A DNA stretch of 64,000 bases from Camelimonas lactis (GCF_004342915.1 NZ_SLWL01000011.1:1-64000); one strand, 5' to 3'. Shown: positions 42,585-51,235, numbered from the stretch's first letter. Translations and numbers: made by a program. Notes: generated by a model from the sequence alone, not told the origin.

Positions 42585-43736
42585 CTAGCGCAGGCCGAGG
42601 CCGCGGGCGATCATGCCGCGCAGGATCTCGCGGGTGCCGCCGCGCAGCGAGAACGAGGGGGCGTTCAGCACGGTATGGGCCAGCACGGCGACGAAATCGC
42701 TGGTGGATTTCGTGTCCGGCTCGGCGGCGATGAGCTGGCGGGCGATCTCGGGGATCTCCTGCTCCACCAGCGCGCCGAGGTCCTTGACCAGGGCGGCCTG
42801 GATCGCCGGATCATCGCCGCGTTGCAGCATGCCGGCCACCGAGCGCGACAGGCGGCGCAGGGTGTAGATGTGGGCGACCAGCCGGCCGATGGCGATCTTC
42901 GCCGCCGGCGAGGGATCAGGCCCCAAAGCGCGCACCAGCTCCACCAGCAGGGTGAAGGAGGACAGGAAGCGCTCCGGCCCGCTGCGCTCCAGCGCCAGTT
43001 CGCTGGTCACCTGCTTCCAGCCGTCGCCCGGCTTGCCGAGCACGGCGCTGTCCGGGATGAAGGCGTCGCGGAACACCACTTCGTTGAAATGATGCTGGCC
43101 GGCCAGGTCGTAGATGGGGTTGATCTGGACGCCGTCGGTGGCCTTCAGGTCCACCAGCATCTGGGTCAGGCCCTCGTGCCGGTTGGCGGTCGGCTCGGCG
43201 GTGCGGCAGAGCAGGATCATGTAATGGGCGATGTGGGCGCCGGTGGTCCAGACTTTCGTGCCGTTCACCACCCAGCCGCCGTCGGCCTTCACCGCCTTCG
43301 TGCGCACCGAGGCGAGGTCCGAGCCGGTGTCGGGCTCGCTCATGCCGATGCAGAAATAGCAGTCGCCGGCGGCGATGCGCGGCAGGATCGACTGCTTCTG
43401 CTCTTCCGTGCCGGCCTTGAGGATCAGCGGGCCGCTCTGGCGGTCGGCGATCCAGTGGGCGGCGACCGGCGCGCCGGCGGCGAGCATCTCCTCCAGCACC
43501 ACATAGCGCTCAAGGGCGCTGCGTTCATGGCCGCCGTACTGCTTCGGCCAGGTCATGGCGATCCAGCCTTTGGCCCCCATCTTGCGGCTGAAGGCCGGGT
43601 CGGCGCCATTCCAGGAATCCGCCTTCTTGAAAGGCGGGCGATTGGCCAGTTCGGTTTTCAGGAACGCGCGCACTTCGGCGCGGACGCGTTCGGCTTCCTC
43701 AGAGACTGGCGGCGGGGCGAAACTGAGCGCTTCCAT
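42585..43736 (-). CDS. Acyl-CoA dehydrogenase, FadE-like subunit
   Basis: A 383-residue flavoprotein introducing the alpha,beta double bond in an acyl-CoA. FAD/substrate signatures: YFCIGMSEPDTGSDLASVRT, GWVVNGTKVWTTGAHIAHYM, and the end SLRGGTREILRGMIARGLGL. It pairs with the dehydrogenase at 43863 in the same orientation, 126 bp apart. Such pairs form alpha2beta2 enzymes in steroid and branched-acid breakdown in actinobacteria; the same is inferred here. Start ATG 43736. Confidence 0.9.
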   Translation of the reverse strand: MEALSFAPPPVSEEAERVRAEVRAFLKTELANRPPFKKADSWNGADPAFSRKMGAKGWIAMTWPKQYGGHERSALERYVVLEEMLAAGAPVAAHWIADRQSGPLILKAGTEEQKQSILPRIAAGDCYFCIGMSEPDTGSDLASVRTKAVKADGGWVVNGTKVWTTGAHIAHYMILLCRTAEPTANRHEGLTQMLVDLKATDGVQINPIYDLAGQHHFNEVVFRDAFIPDSAVLGKPGDGWKQVTSELALERSGPERFLSSFTLLVELVRALGPDPSPAAKIAIGRLVAHIYTLRRLSRSVAGMLQRGDDPAIQAALVKDLGALVEQEIPEIARQLIAAEPDTKSTSDFVAVLAHTVLNAPSFSLRGGTREILRGMIARGLGLR

Positions 43737-43754
43737 GGCTCAACTCCTTCTGGA

Positions 43755-43793
43755 GCATTTTCGGCAACGGCGGACCGCCTGTCGCGAAAATGC
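43755..43793. repeat. Nested palindrome between the two dehydrogenase genes
   Basis: Outer arms GCATTTTCG (43755-43763) and CGAAAATGC (43785-43793) enclose an inner palindrome GGCGG-A-CCGCC (43769-43779). AGCATTTTC/GAAAATGC motifs like this are frequent in intergenic regions of rhizobial genomes (from memory, not checked). It lies in the 126-bp intercistronic gap and could fold in the mRNA. Confidence 0.6.
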
Positions 43794-43862
43794 ATCAAAT
43801 CAAAGAGACAGGGCCTATCCTGTGAACCGGAGCTCACCGGATTGGCGCCAAAAGGTTGGCTG

Positions 43863-44921
43863 TCAGGCGGCGGCGGTCAGCATGGCCCACAGGCCGTCAG
43901 CGCCGGCGGCGACGGCCTGGTCGCCCAGTTTCAGCTCCCAGAAGGCGTCATTGCCGAATTCATCGCGCCACGACCACAGCCGCTGGGTGCTGAAATGCAG
44001 CGCGTGCTCGGCGGTGAAGCCGATGGCGCCGTGCACCTGGTGGGCGATGTTGCAGGCGATGGAGGCCGCCTCGCCGGCGCGGGCCTTGGCCGAGGCGATG
44101 GCGATGGAGCCAGCGCCATGTTCCGCATGGGCGATGGCGGCGTCGGCGGCGGCGGTGGCGGCGGCGGCCTGGCCGGCCAGGGTGGCCAGATTGTGCTGGA
44201 TGGCCTGGAACTTGCCGAGCGGCTTGCCGAACTGGCTGCGCTCCAGGGCGTATTGCACGGAGAGTTGCAATACGGTCTGCAGGGCGCCGGCCATCTGGGC
44301 GCTGCGGGCGGCGGCGGCCATGGCGTAGACGTCGGCGGCCTGGCGCGTCGTCAGCTTCGCCGCCTGGGCCGGCGCCTCGTTGAACGCCACGTCGTCGCGC
44401 GGTTCGTGGGCCAGATTGGCCGCCTCCGCGATTTTGCAGTCAGCCAGCGCAACTTGCGCCAGCAGCGGTCCCTCAGCGGTTTCGGCGATCACCGTCACGC
44501 CGCCGGAGGCGAAGCGCGCATAGGGAACGCGGGCGACCGCGCCCGTGATGAGCCAGCCGTCGCCCTTGCGGACAGCGCGCAGGGTTTCGCCGGGGCGGGG
44601 AATGGCGATGGTCAGCGGCGCGTCGGGAACCACAACGCCCGCCTCGCCGAGCAGGAACCCGGCGATGAGCGTTTCAGCCAGGGGCGCGGGGACGGCGTTC
44701 GCGCCAGCCGGAACCAGCAGGGCCAGGGCGTCGGCAAGCTCGGCGCCGCTGCCGCCAGCGTCCTCGGCGACGGCGGCCTTGGTCAGGCCGGCCTCAACCA
44801 TGGCGTCCCACAATTGCGTCTGGAACGACCCCGCCGCGGCGGCGCGGAGCAGGTCTGGCGTGCAGTAGTCCCTGAACAGCCGGCTGGCTGTCTCGACGAA
44901 CATGTCGCGCATGTCGCTCAT
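43863..44921 (-). CDS. Acyl-CoA dehydrogenase, divergent partner subunit
   Basis: A 352-residue acyl-CoA dehydrogenase fold with weak central motifs. The C-terminal half is clear (AQMAGALQTVLQLSVQYALE, RSQFGKPLGKFQAIQHNLA, NIAHQVHGAIGFTAEHALHF). The usual catalytic Glu region and the GxxSEP stretch are not obvious, as in the non-catalytic or partner subunits of heteromeric ACADs. It is first in the three-gene run ending with the crotonase gene. Start ATG 44921. Confidence 0.85.
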   Translation of the reverse strand: MSDMRDMFVETASRLFRDYCTPDLLRAAAAGSFQTQLWDAMVEAGLTKAAVAEDAGGSGAELADALALLVPAGANAVPAPLAETLIAGFLLGEAGVVVPDAPLTIAIPRPGETLRAVRKGDGWLITGAVARVPYARFASGGVTVIAETAEGPLLAQVALADCKIAEAANLAHEPRDDVAFNEAPAQAAKLTTRQAADVYAMAAAARSAQMAGALQTVLQLSVQYALERSQFGKPLGKFQAIQHNLATLAGQAAAATAAADAAIAHAEHGAGSIAIASAKARAGEAASIACNIAHQVHGAIGFTAEHALHFSTQRLWSWRDEFGNDAFWELKLGDQAVAAGADGLWAMLTAAA

Positions 44922-44939
44922 CGAGAATCCTCTCTACCT

Positions 44940-44974
44940 GAAACGTTTCCAACCCTTTGAAGCGGAAACGCTTC
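44940..44974. promoter_or_regulatory. Two adjacent palindromes, possible operator
   Basis: GAAACGTTTC (44940-44949) is a perfect palindrome of the TGAAACGTTTCA kind used by LacI-family regulators. GAAGCG-GAAA-CGCTTC (44959-44974) is a second. They start 19 bp upstream of the dehydrogenase start codon, in the 376-bp divergent gap to the thioesterase gene. No regulator gene is adjacent. The remainder of the gap 44922-45297 shows nothing else. Confidence 0.5.
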
Positions 44975-45297
44975 ATATTTTTCATTCTGGCGCAAGGTTC
45001 CGGCGCGAAGGCGGGGCGTCGCCATGGCCGGACACGGCTCCTGGTCACGCGGGGGGAAGCCGCGCTTGGCTTTCTCTATCGCGGCTCAGCACAACAAAAT
45101 CTACCCCCCCGGACGTGCAGACGACGCAGCGCCTTCCCGCGCTGCATGTGCGGAAAGCAGATTTGCGCAGCCCGCCGACGCGCCGTCCCCAGGACGTCGC
45201 AAGCTGGTTCCGCGCAGCCGCCACATGCTCTATGCAAACGCAACATTAACGGGCGCGGCCCGCGTCCGGCAGAAAACAGCCGCAGGGAGGCAGCATC

Positions 45298-45870
45298 GTG
45301 GGCATGCAGAGCGCGTTGGCGCCAGAATTTCAGATCGTCGCGGACGCGGCTGGCGAGACGCCCTGGCGCGTCGTCGCCGGCGGCGCCACCATCGCCCGTT
45401 TCGCCACGGAAGCGCTGGCCATGGCCTGCGCCGACGCGCTGGAGTCGGCGGAACTGGAAGCGGCCATGCCGCCGCCGGGCGAGGGCTGGGACATGATCCG
45501 CAGCCGCGGCTTCACCCGCCACGCCGGCCCGATCTGGCATCGCCATGACGAAAAGGGCCTGGTGTTCGGCTTCCGCGCCCTGCCCAAGCACCGCAACCGC
45601 AACGGCGTCATCCACGGCGGCATGATCATGACGTTCATCGACCGCATTCTCGGCGTCGCCATCACCGAGAACAGCGCCGCGCGGCCGCACGCCACCATCC
45701 AGCTCGACACGCATTTCGTCAGCGGCGCCAAAGTGGGCGAGTTCGTGGAGGGACGCTGCGAACTGGTGCGCGCCACCAAAGCGGTCGCCTTTGTCTCGGC
45801 GACCGTCACGGTTGGGGAGCGCATCGTGGCGAAAAGCCAGGGCATGTGGAAGCTGCGCGAAGCCGGCTAA
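45298..45870 (+). CDS. Hotdog-fold thioesterase (PaaI/YbgC-like)
   Basis: A 190-residue protein whose C-terminal 130 residues form a hotdog: HRNRNGVIHGGMIMTFIDRI, PHATIQLDTHFVSGAKVGEF and AVAFVSATVTVGERIVAKSQ. The N-terminal 55 residues are an extra segment (DAAGETPWRVVAGGATIARF). It probably hydrolyses an acyl-CoA from the neighbouring pathway, with the dehydrogenase genes diverging from it. The start is GTG 45298 after GGGAGGC; an ATG two codons on is as good. Confidence 0.8.
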   Translation: MGMQSALAPEFQIVADAAGETPWRVVAGGATIARFATEALAMACADALESAELEAAMPPPGEGWDMIRSRGFTRHAGPIWHRHDEKGLVFGFRALPKHRNRNGVIHGGMIMTFIDRILGVAITENSAARPHATIQLDTHFVSGAKVGEFVEGRCELVRATKAVAFVSATVTVGERIVAKSQGMWKLREAG

Positions 45871-45880
45871 CCAGTCATTG

Positions 45881-46597
45881 TCAGTCGCTGGCGCTGCTCT
45901 CCCAGGCGGCGTGCAGCACGCCTGGTTCGGCCTCCAGCGCGTTGACCACGGCTTCCATTTCCTCCGGGTCGACGGAGTTGCTGGCCAGCACGGCGATGAG
46001 ATCAACCGTGCCGTTGCCGTGGGGCGTCTCGCGGACGTCGGCGATGGGGTAGTAGGCGTCTTTCAGCCGCTGCACCACCAGTTCGCGGATCGGCCCGACG
46101 TCGGCGCGCGTGGTGGTGACGGTGACCTCGATGGTCAGCTCGGCGCTCTGCTCATCCACCGGGATGCGGTTGATGGCGTTGACCAGGGGCCGCAGCAGGG
46201 TGTTGCCGGCGACGACGAAGATGGTGATGAGCAACGCCTCCGCCAGCAGGTCGACGCCCGCCGCCGCGCCCACCGCCGCCGAACACCAGAGCGTGGCGGC
46301 GGTGTTGAGGCCGCGCACGTTCATCCCTTCCTTCATGATGACGCCGGCGCCGAGGAAGCCGACGCCGGACACCACATAAGCGATCACCCGGAGGGACTCC
46401 CTGTCGCCGGCGATGCGGGCGGCGACATCGACGAAGGCGGCGGCGCCGACAGCGACCAGCACATTGGTGCGCAGGCCGGCGGATCGCAGCCGGAACTGCC
46501 GCTCGACACCGATGATGGCGCCGCAGATGAAGGCGGCGAGCAGGCTGACCACCGAATCCAGAAACGGCAGCAACGCAAAGGTCTGGATGAAACGCAT
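45881..46597 (-). CDS. MgtC/SapB-family membrane protein
   Basis: A 238-residue protein with 4-5 N-terminal transmembrane segments and a C-terminal ACT-like soluble domain (about 150-238). Family signatures: FICGAIIGVERQFRLRSAGL, RTNVLVAVGAAAFV, GVGFLGAGVIMKEG and VRGLNTAATLWCSAAVG. MgtC proteins help growth in low Mg and modulate envelope energetics. ATG 46597 is chosen because homology starts there. It is convergent with the thioesterase gene (stops 10 bp apart). Confidence 0.9.
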   Translation of the reverse strand: MRFIQTFALLPFLDSVVSLLAAFICGAIIGVERQFRLRSAGLRTNVLVAVGAAAFVDVAARIAGDRESLRVIAYVVSGVGFLGAGVIMKEGMNVRGLNTAATLWCSAAVGAAAGVDLLAEALLITIFVVAGNTLLRPLVNAINRIPVDEQSAELTIEVTVTTTRADVGPIRELVVQRLKDAYYPIADVRETPHGNGTVDLIAVLASNSVDPEEMEAVVNALEAEPGVLHAAWESSASD

Positions 46598-46763
46598 GCC
46601 GGGCCAACTCCTGTACGCGCGCCGGGAACCCGCGCCCGTTACGACAATTTCATGACAGATATGCGTCAGCCGCGGCGCCCCAGGATTATGTTCTGGCAAA
46701 ATGAGCCATTTCCCGGCCCGCAATGCAGCCGACAGGCGGGCTTGCCGGGCTGGATCACCCCGG

Positions 46764-47522
46764 CTATTCCGGCAGCACCGTGGCGAAAACCCCGGGGCTG
46801 GCCTGGAGCTTCCGCATCGCCGCCTCTTTCCCCGCCGCGTCGGCGGCGATGCGCAGCCGCCACAGGTCGCCGGGCTTGGGACCATCGACGATGCGCATGC
46901 CGTTGTCCCGCAGCCATGCCGCAACGGCGGTCATGGTGACGCCGGGAGCGAAGCGCGCCAGCACATGGACGCCGCCCGGCTCCACCGGCGCGGAGGCGGT
47001 GACATAGACGTCCGGCCGGTTCCGGCCCGACGCCAGATGCGCCAGCAATCCGGCCTGGACGACGGCCAGCGCCGCGAGGCCAGCGACGGCGTAGCCCATG
47101 GCGCGCGGTGTGATTGCGGCGGCCAGGCCCACCAGCCAGGCGCGCAGGCCGCCGCGCAAGCCTTCCTGCCCGCCGGCCGCGACGCTGTCGTGATTGCCCT
47201 GATAAGCTGCGCGGCCTGCCGGCGTTGCGGCGATGTCAGCGTCGATCATGGCGAACAGCCGCTCGCGCGTCGCGGACGATGGCGGCGCGATGCTGTCATT
47301 GAGCAACACGGTCTGGCCGCGCTCTTCCTCGATCAGGTCGAGCCGGCGGCGGAATTCGGCGTCGCCGGCAAGGCGCGCCTCGATGCGGCGCGCCTCCTGC
47401 GGCGACAGTTTGCCGGCGGCGTAAAAGGGCAGCAGCAGCTCCAGATCATCATCCGGGGGCTGCGCCGCCGCTGACGCGGATGTCATGGCAGGCTCCCTGG
47501 TTGGCTCCCTGTCGGTCATCAT
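46764..47522 (-). CDS. Membrane anti-sigma factor with propeptide-like periplasmic domain
   Basis: A 252-residue protein. The N-terminal cytoplasmic part (about 25-95) has the anti-sigma helical pattern (DDDLELLLPFYAAGKLSPQE, ARRIEARLAGDAEFRRRLDL) without a zinc CxxC motif. One transmembrane segment lies at about 141-165 (AMGYAVAGLAALAVVQAGLL). The periplasmic domain (172-252) reads HVLARFAPGVTMTAVAAWLR ... WRLRIAADAAGKEAAMRKLQ and ends PGVFATVL. That strand-helix-strand pattern resembles inhibitor-I9-type subtilisin propeptides. Its start overlaps the sigma stop (ATGA), so the pair is coupled. A subtilisin-like protease gene lies 1.6 kb away. Anti-sigma identity is inferred mainly from coupling and architecture. 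Confidence 0.75.
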   Translation of the reverse strand: MMTDREPTREPAMTSASAAAQPPDDDLELLLPFYAAGKLSPQEARRIEARLAGDAEFRRRLDLIEEERGQTVLLNDSIAPPSSATRERLFAMIDADIAATPAGRAAYQGNHDSVAAGGQEGLRGGLRAWLVGLAAAITPRAMGYAVAGLAALAVVQAGLLAHLASGRNRPDVYVTASAPVEPGGVHVLARFAPGVTMTAVAAWLRDNGMRIVDGPKPGDLWRLRIAADAAGKEAAMRKLQASPGVFATVLPE

Positions 47523-48079
47523 GGCCATCCCCGGTCGACGCCCGCTTCGGCGAGCAGGCCCGCCAGGCGCTTGCGCGCATGGAACAGGCGGGTTTTGACG
47601 GTGTTGGCCGGAATGCCCAGAACGCGCGCCACCTCATCGACACCCTGCTCATGATAATAGACCAGGTCGATGACCTCGCGGTGCTCCAGGCTGAGCCGGC
47701 CGAGACAGGCGCGCATGATCGCCGCCTTGTCGGTTTTTTGCGCGACGACCTCCGGGTCGTCGGCGTCGTCTTCCAGGGTTTCCGCGAAGGCGTCGTCCAG
47801 CGGCGCTGTCGTGCGCCGCCGCAGGTGCGACAGCGCCTTGAAGCGGGCGACGCCGAGCAGCCAGGTGGTGGCGCTGGAGCGCCCCTCGAAGGTCCCCGCC
47901 TGGCGCCACACGTCCAGAAACACGTCGCTGACCAGTTCCTCCGCCGTCGCCTCGTTACGCACCATACGAACGAGAAAACGGAAAACCCGCAAATGGTGAC
48001 GCTGGTACAGCGTCATCATCGCCGCTTTGTCGCCCCCGGCGATGCGCCGGATGATCTCCCCATCCGCGTGCGTGTCCAC
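47519..48079 (-). CDS. ECF-type sigma-70 factor
   Basis: A 186-residue sigma factor with region 2 (LYQRHHLRVFRFLVRMVRNE, ATAEELVSDVFLDVWRQAGT) and region 4 (LSLEHREVIDLVYYHEQGVD, EVARVLGIPANTVKTRLFHA). The acidic linker EDDADDPEV separates them. I choose GTG 48079 (VDTHADGEIIRRIAGGDK) because similarity begins there; the frame stays open 40 codons upstream with Arg-rich, non-similar sequence. It is coupled to the anti-sigma gene by an ATGA overlap. The Gly-His-rich protein gene upstream on the same strand may be its target or part of the same transcript. Confidence 0.9.
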   Translation of the reverse strand: MDTHADGEIIRRIAGGDKAAMMTLYQRHHLRVFRFLVRMVRNEATAEELVSDVFLDVWRQAGTFEGRSSATTWLLGVARFKALSHLRRRTTAPLDDAFAETLEDDADDPEVVAQKTDKAAIMRACLGRLSLEHREVIDLVYYHEQGVDEVARVLGIPANTVKTRLFHARKRLAGLLAEAGVDRGWP

Positions 48080-48345
48080 GGCGCCCCCCAGCCCATGCAG
48101 ACCGGACGTCCCCCGCCTGGATGACGTCCAGCCCCTGCGCCGGACGCGCCGGCCTGCGTTGCGGCGACTGGCGCGAAGCCGTTCCCCGTCGCTGAGCATC
48201 CCCGGCGGACGCGGCCACGGTCAAGCCCTGAAACGGGCTGGACCAGCGCCCTGCCCCATTGGCCCGGGCGCCGGACCGGGGCGCCCACCATCATGCGGTC
48301 TCCACCGCGAGGCGTTGCCGCCGGGAGGCGCGCCCTGCCCATGCC

Positions 48346-48681
48346 TCAGTAGCAGCGGCGGCGCCAGATAATCTCGCCCCAGGGCGTCACATGCTGGCGC
48401 ATGACGCAACGCGGGCCGCGCCAGTAGCCATAACGGGGGCCGTAATAGGAGCCATGGCGCCAGCCGGGATGACGATGGCCCCAATGCGGGCCATGCCCAT
48501 GACCGTGGCCATACCCATGACCGTGGCCGTGACCATGACCATGACCGTGGCCCGGCCGGGCGACCGCCGCATCGGAGGTGATCATGACGCCGCTGGCCGC
48601 GGTGAACGCCAGGCCAGCGGCCACGAGCGCCGCGCGGATGGTTTTGCCGGCGGTAACGGCGTTGAACAGGTTCCTCAACAT
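48346..48681 (-). CDS. Secreted Gly-His-rich protein
   Basis: A 111-residue protein with an N-terminal signal sequence (TIRAALVAAGLAFTAASGVM, about 13-32). A Gly-His dipeptide run follows (GHGHGHGHGHGHGYGHGHGH, about 50-70), then a Trp/Tyr/Arg-rich tail with a conserved look: YYGPRYGYWRGPRCVMRQ and WGEIIWRRRCY, containing two Cys. Homologues with such 'RxxCVWRxxxxPWGxxVWRRxC' ends are small periplasmic proteins of unknown role. Metal binding by the His run is plausible. Start ATG 48681 has GGGAGAG upstream. It precedes the sigma/anti-sigma pair on the same strand (267-bp gap). Confidence 0.65.
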   Translation of the reverse strand: MLRNLFNAVTAGKTIRAALVAAGLAFTAASGVMITSDAAVARPGHGHGHGHGHGHGYGHGHGHGPHWGHRHPGWRHGSYYGPRYGYWRGPRCVMRQHVTPWGEIIWRRRCY

Positions 48682-49091
48682 GGCTGCTCTCCCTTGCAGG
48701 ATCCTCTGTCGGGAAACGGTTCTGTCTCCCTTATGGCCATGGGTCGCCACGGAAGCGGGATCGGTTCATTCTCCGGGTGATATTTTTTGGTCACGCGCCA
48801 TGCGAACGCCCGTTTGAACCAGACTGGCGCCAGGCGCGACACAGGTTCGCTGGCCTTCAGAAACACGCATTCCAGGGCCATGAGCCCCACGAACTTCCTT
48901 TGCGTCAGCAAAAACGCACGATCGTGGGACATCAGGCCCTATTCCGGCCAGGTTTGGCGGAACGGCGCCGGCGCCAGCACGACGGCAGCGACGGATAGCG
49001 GACCGGAACCGCATCGCGCTCCGCAACTTTCACTTTCGGCGCTCCCCGGCGCGATGATGCGCCGGAAGCCGGATCATGACGGGTAACGGAC
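48682..49091. other. Divergent regulatory interval of the sigma/protease locus
   Basis: 410 bp between the Gly-His-rich gene (minus) and the protease gene (plus). No gene. Promoters for both sides should be here; a GGAACC at about 49004 may be part of an ECF-type -35, but no matching -10 could be settled by eye. Confidence 0.35.
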
Positions 49092-50879
49092 ATGTCTTTG
49101 GATATCCGCCGGGCCGGCGTCGGCCGCCGCATCGCAACATGGATCGTCGCGCTCCTGGTCATGGCGCCGTTCGCTCAGGCGCAGTCCCAGCCGGACTGGC
49201 GACACGACAGAAGCCGAAGCCAGGACCAGGCGCGCGGCCACGACCACGAATCCTCCGGCCGCAGAAACGGCGGCCGGGCGGAACACGGTAACGGCGGAAG
49301 GGCGGAGCACTGGCATGGCCCCCATGGACGTGGAAACTGGCGGGGGCCACGTGATAGCTCACAGGCTTACGGGAACACCCGCCCGCGCCCGCCTGAAGCC
49401 TGGCGTGGACGGCCGCGCCCGCCCGCGCCCCACCACCACGACCCACGGCCCCGCCCCTGGCCCGGCGCCTATGGTCCGCCGCCTGCGTATCCGCCCGACA
49501 TGATTCCCGTTCCCTATCCGGCGCCCTATCCAGCGCCGATCTATATGGATGAGGGCGAAGCGGACGGACTTCCGGGGCCGCAACCGCGTCGCCGCGCCCC
49601 GGCGCGGCTTGCGCCGGAGAAAGCCGGGCCGCGCGCCAAACCACCGCAGCGCCGGCCACCGCCCGCCGCCCCGCCAACAGCGCCAGCCAGGGCCAACAGC
49701 GGCGTTCCCCCGGCGGGAGAAAGCCGTTTCGTCGCCCGCGAGGTGCTGGTGACGCTGGCGGCGGACGCGGAGCCGCTCGCCCGTGATCTGGCGCGAACCC
49801 AGCGCCTGCGACTGCTGGCGACGCGCCCGCTGGCGCTGACCGGCGCGCTGCTGGTCCGCTACCGGATCCCGGATGGGCGAACGGTGGCCGCCGTCATCAC
49901 CGCGCTGGAAGGCGACAGCCGGGTGCGCGCGGCCCAGCCCAACTATCTCTACACCCTGATGCAGGCGTCGCCCCCGTCTCAGGGCGGCCTCGCCGCCGCG
50001 CAGTACGGCCTGGCGCGGTTGCGGGCGGGCGTGGCGCAGCTGAACGCCAAAGGCGTCGGCGTGCTGGCCGCGGTGATCGATTCCGGTGTCGATGGCCAGC
50101 ACCGGGAACTGGCCGGAACAGTGACCCAATCGGTTGACGTCACAGGGGCCAGCGCGGCGAAACCGCCGGCCGAAGCCCACGGCACCGCCATCGCCGGCGT
50201 CATCGCGGCGCGCGACCAGATGAGCGGCGTCGCCCCTGGCGCGCGCATCGTGGCGATCCGGGCCTTCGCGCCGCCATCTGGCAAGGGCGGCGCCAACCGG
50301 AGCGGCAGCCTCGGCTCGTCCCAGGCTGTCATCCTGGGGCTGGAAGCCGCCGTGCAGGCGAAGGCGCGGGTGGTGAACATGAGCTTCGCCGGACCGCGCG
50401 ACCCCTTGCTGTCGGAAACGCTGGCCGCCGCGGCCGCCAAAGGCGTGGTTCTGGTCGCCGCCGCCGGCAATGACGGCCCTGACGCGGCGCCGGCGTGGCC
50501 GGCCGCCGACCCCCATGTCATCGCCGTCACCGCCACCGACGCCAATGACCAGCGCATCGCCGCCGCCGGTCGCGGCGATCACATCGCCATCGCGGCCCCC
50601 GGCGCCGACATCATCGCCCCGGCGCCCGGCGACGCCTACCAGTTCAGCACGGGCTCATCGATGGCCGCCGCCCATGTGACCGGCGCGGTGGCGCTGCTGC
50701 TGGAGGCAGACCCGGCGCTAACGCCCGCCGGCGCGCGCCAGATTCTGACGGAAACGGCAAAGGACCTTGGTCCCGCCGGGCGCGACGCCGACACCGGCGC
50801 TGGCCTTGTCGATGCGGCGGCGGCGGTGGCGGCGGCGAAGAAAATTACGGCGACCGGGCAAGCGTCGCCAGCGCCGTGA
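49092..50879 (+). CDS. Secreted subtilisin-like serine protease (S8)
   Basis: A 595-residue protein. The signal peptide is 1-30 (IATWIVALLVMAPFAQAQ). A His/Arg/Pro-rich low-complexity region spans 31-210. A propeptide of the inhibitor-I9 type spans about 213-287 (VAREVLVTLAADAEPLARDL ... VRAAQPNYLY). The S8 catalytic domain spans 305-585, with the triad Asp330 (AVIDSGVDGQH), His363 (AHGTAIAG) and Ser523 (STGSSMAAAHV), and the oxyanion Asn460 (AAAGNDG). It would act in the periplasm or outside the cell. It is divergent from the Gly-His-rich/sigma/anti-sigma genes, a neighbourhood that suggests shared control. RBS is weak (no clear GGAG). Confidence 0.9.
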   Translation: MSLDIRRAGVGRRIATWIVALLVMAPFAQAQSQPDWRHDRSRSQDQARGHDHESSGRRNGGRAEHGNGGRAEHWHGPHGRGNWRGPRDSSQAYGNTRPRPPEAWRGRPRPPAPHHHDPRPRPWPGAYGPPPAYPPDMIPVPYPAPYPAPIYMDEGEADGLPGPQPRRRAPARLAPEKAGPRAKPPQRRPPPAAPPTAPARANSGVPPAGESRFVAREVLVTLAADAEPLARDLARTQRLRLLATRPLALTGALLVRYRIPDGRTVAAVITALEGDSRVRAAQPNYLYTLMQASPPSQGGLAAAQYGLARLRAGVAQLNAKGVGVLAAVIDSGVDGQHRELAGTVTQSVDVTGASAAKPPAEAHGTAIAGVIAARDQMSGVAPGARIVAIRAFAPPSGKGGANRSGSLGSSQAVILGLEAAVQAKARVVNMSFAGPRDPLLSETLAAAAAKGVVLVAAAGNDGPDAAPAWPAADPHVIAVTATDANDQRIAAAGRGDHIAIAAPGADIIAPAPGDAYQFSTGSSMAAAHVTGAVALLLEADPALTPAGARQILTETAKDLGPAGRDADTGAGLVDAAAAVAAAKKITATGQASPAP

Positions 50880-51235
50880 AGCGCCACGCCCCGTCAAAGC
50901 ATTGCTCAAGGCCGGAACGCATCCGGTCACCAAAGGCCCAGCGCCAGCCCGACCGCTTTCTCGCCGCGCACACCCCTCCTGGCGTCTCTGGACGTTCGCG
51001 GCCAGGAGCGCACACTGGTTTCACTACCCAAGACGTATGCATACTTCATCAACCCGCCTGGCCGGCGCAAAGATCGCGCTGATATTTTTCATTCCGGATG
51101 ACAGCTTGTGAAAGAAAAGTGTCGGCTGTGAGGTGACCGGCTGCGGCGCCCGCTGGCGGCCCCAATTGGCCGGGCGCATGTGTGCGCATCGTATTGCTGA
51201 GGCGTCGTCATGCGACGTCCCCCGGCCGGGCGCAG
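50880..51235. other. Geneless interval downstream of the protease gene
   Basis: About 350 bp between the convergent protease and carboxyltransferase genes. Apart from the terminator at 51236-51263 nothing is recognisable. Confidence 0.45.

Noticed and set aside
42675-44960. Long plus-strand frame opposite the acyl-CoA dehydrogenases
   Set aside because: Low-complexity Gly/Gln/Arg translation; minus-strand genes are certain.
46764-47522. Zinc-binding anti-sigma factor
   Set aside because: No HxxxCxxC motif is present; if it is an anti-sigma it belongs to a non-zinc type.
48387-48572. Alternative Met/Ala/Val-rich frame across the Gly-His repeat
   Set aside because: It is the shifted reading of the repeat; the frame with a signal peptide and ribosome binding site is preferred.
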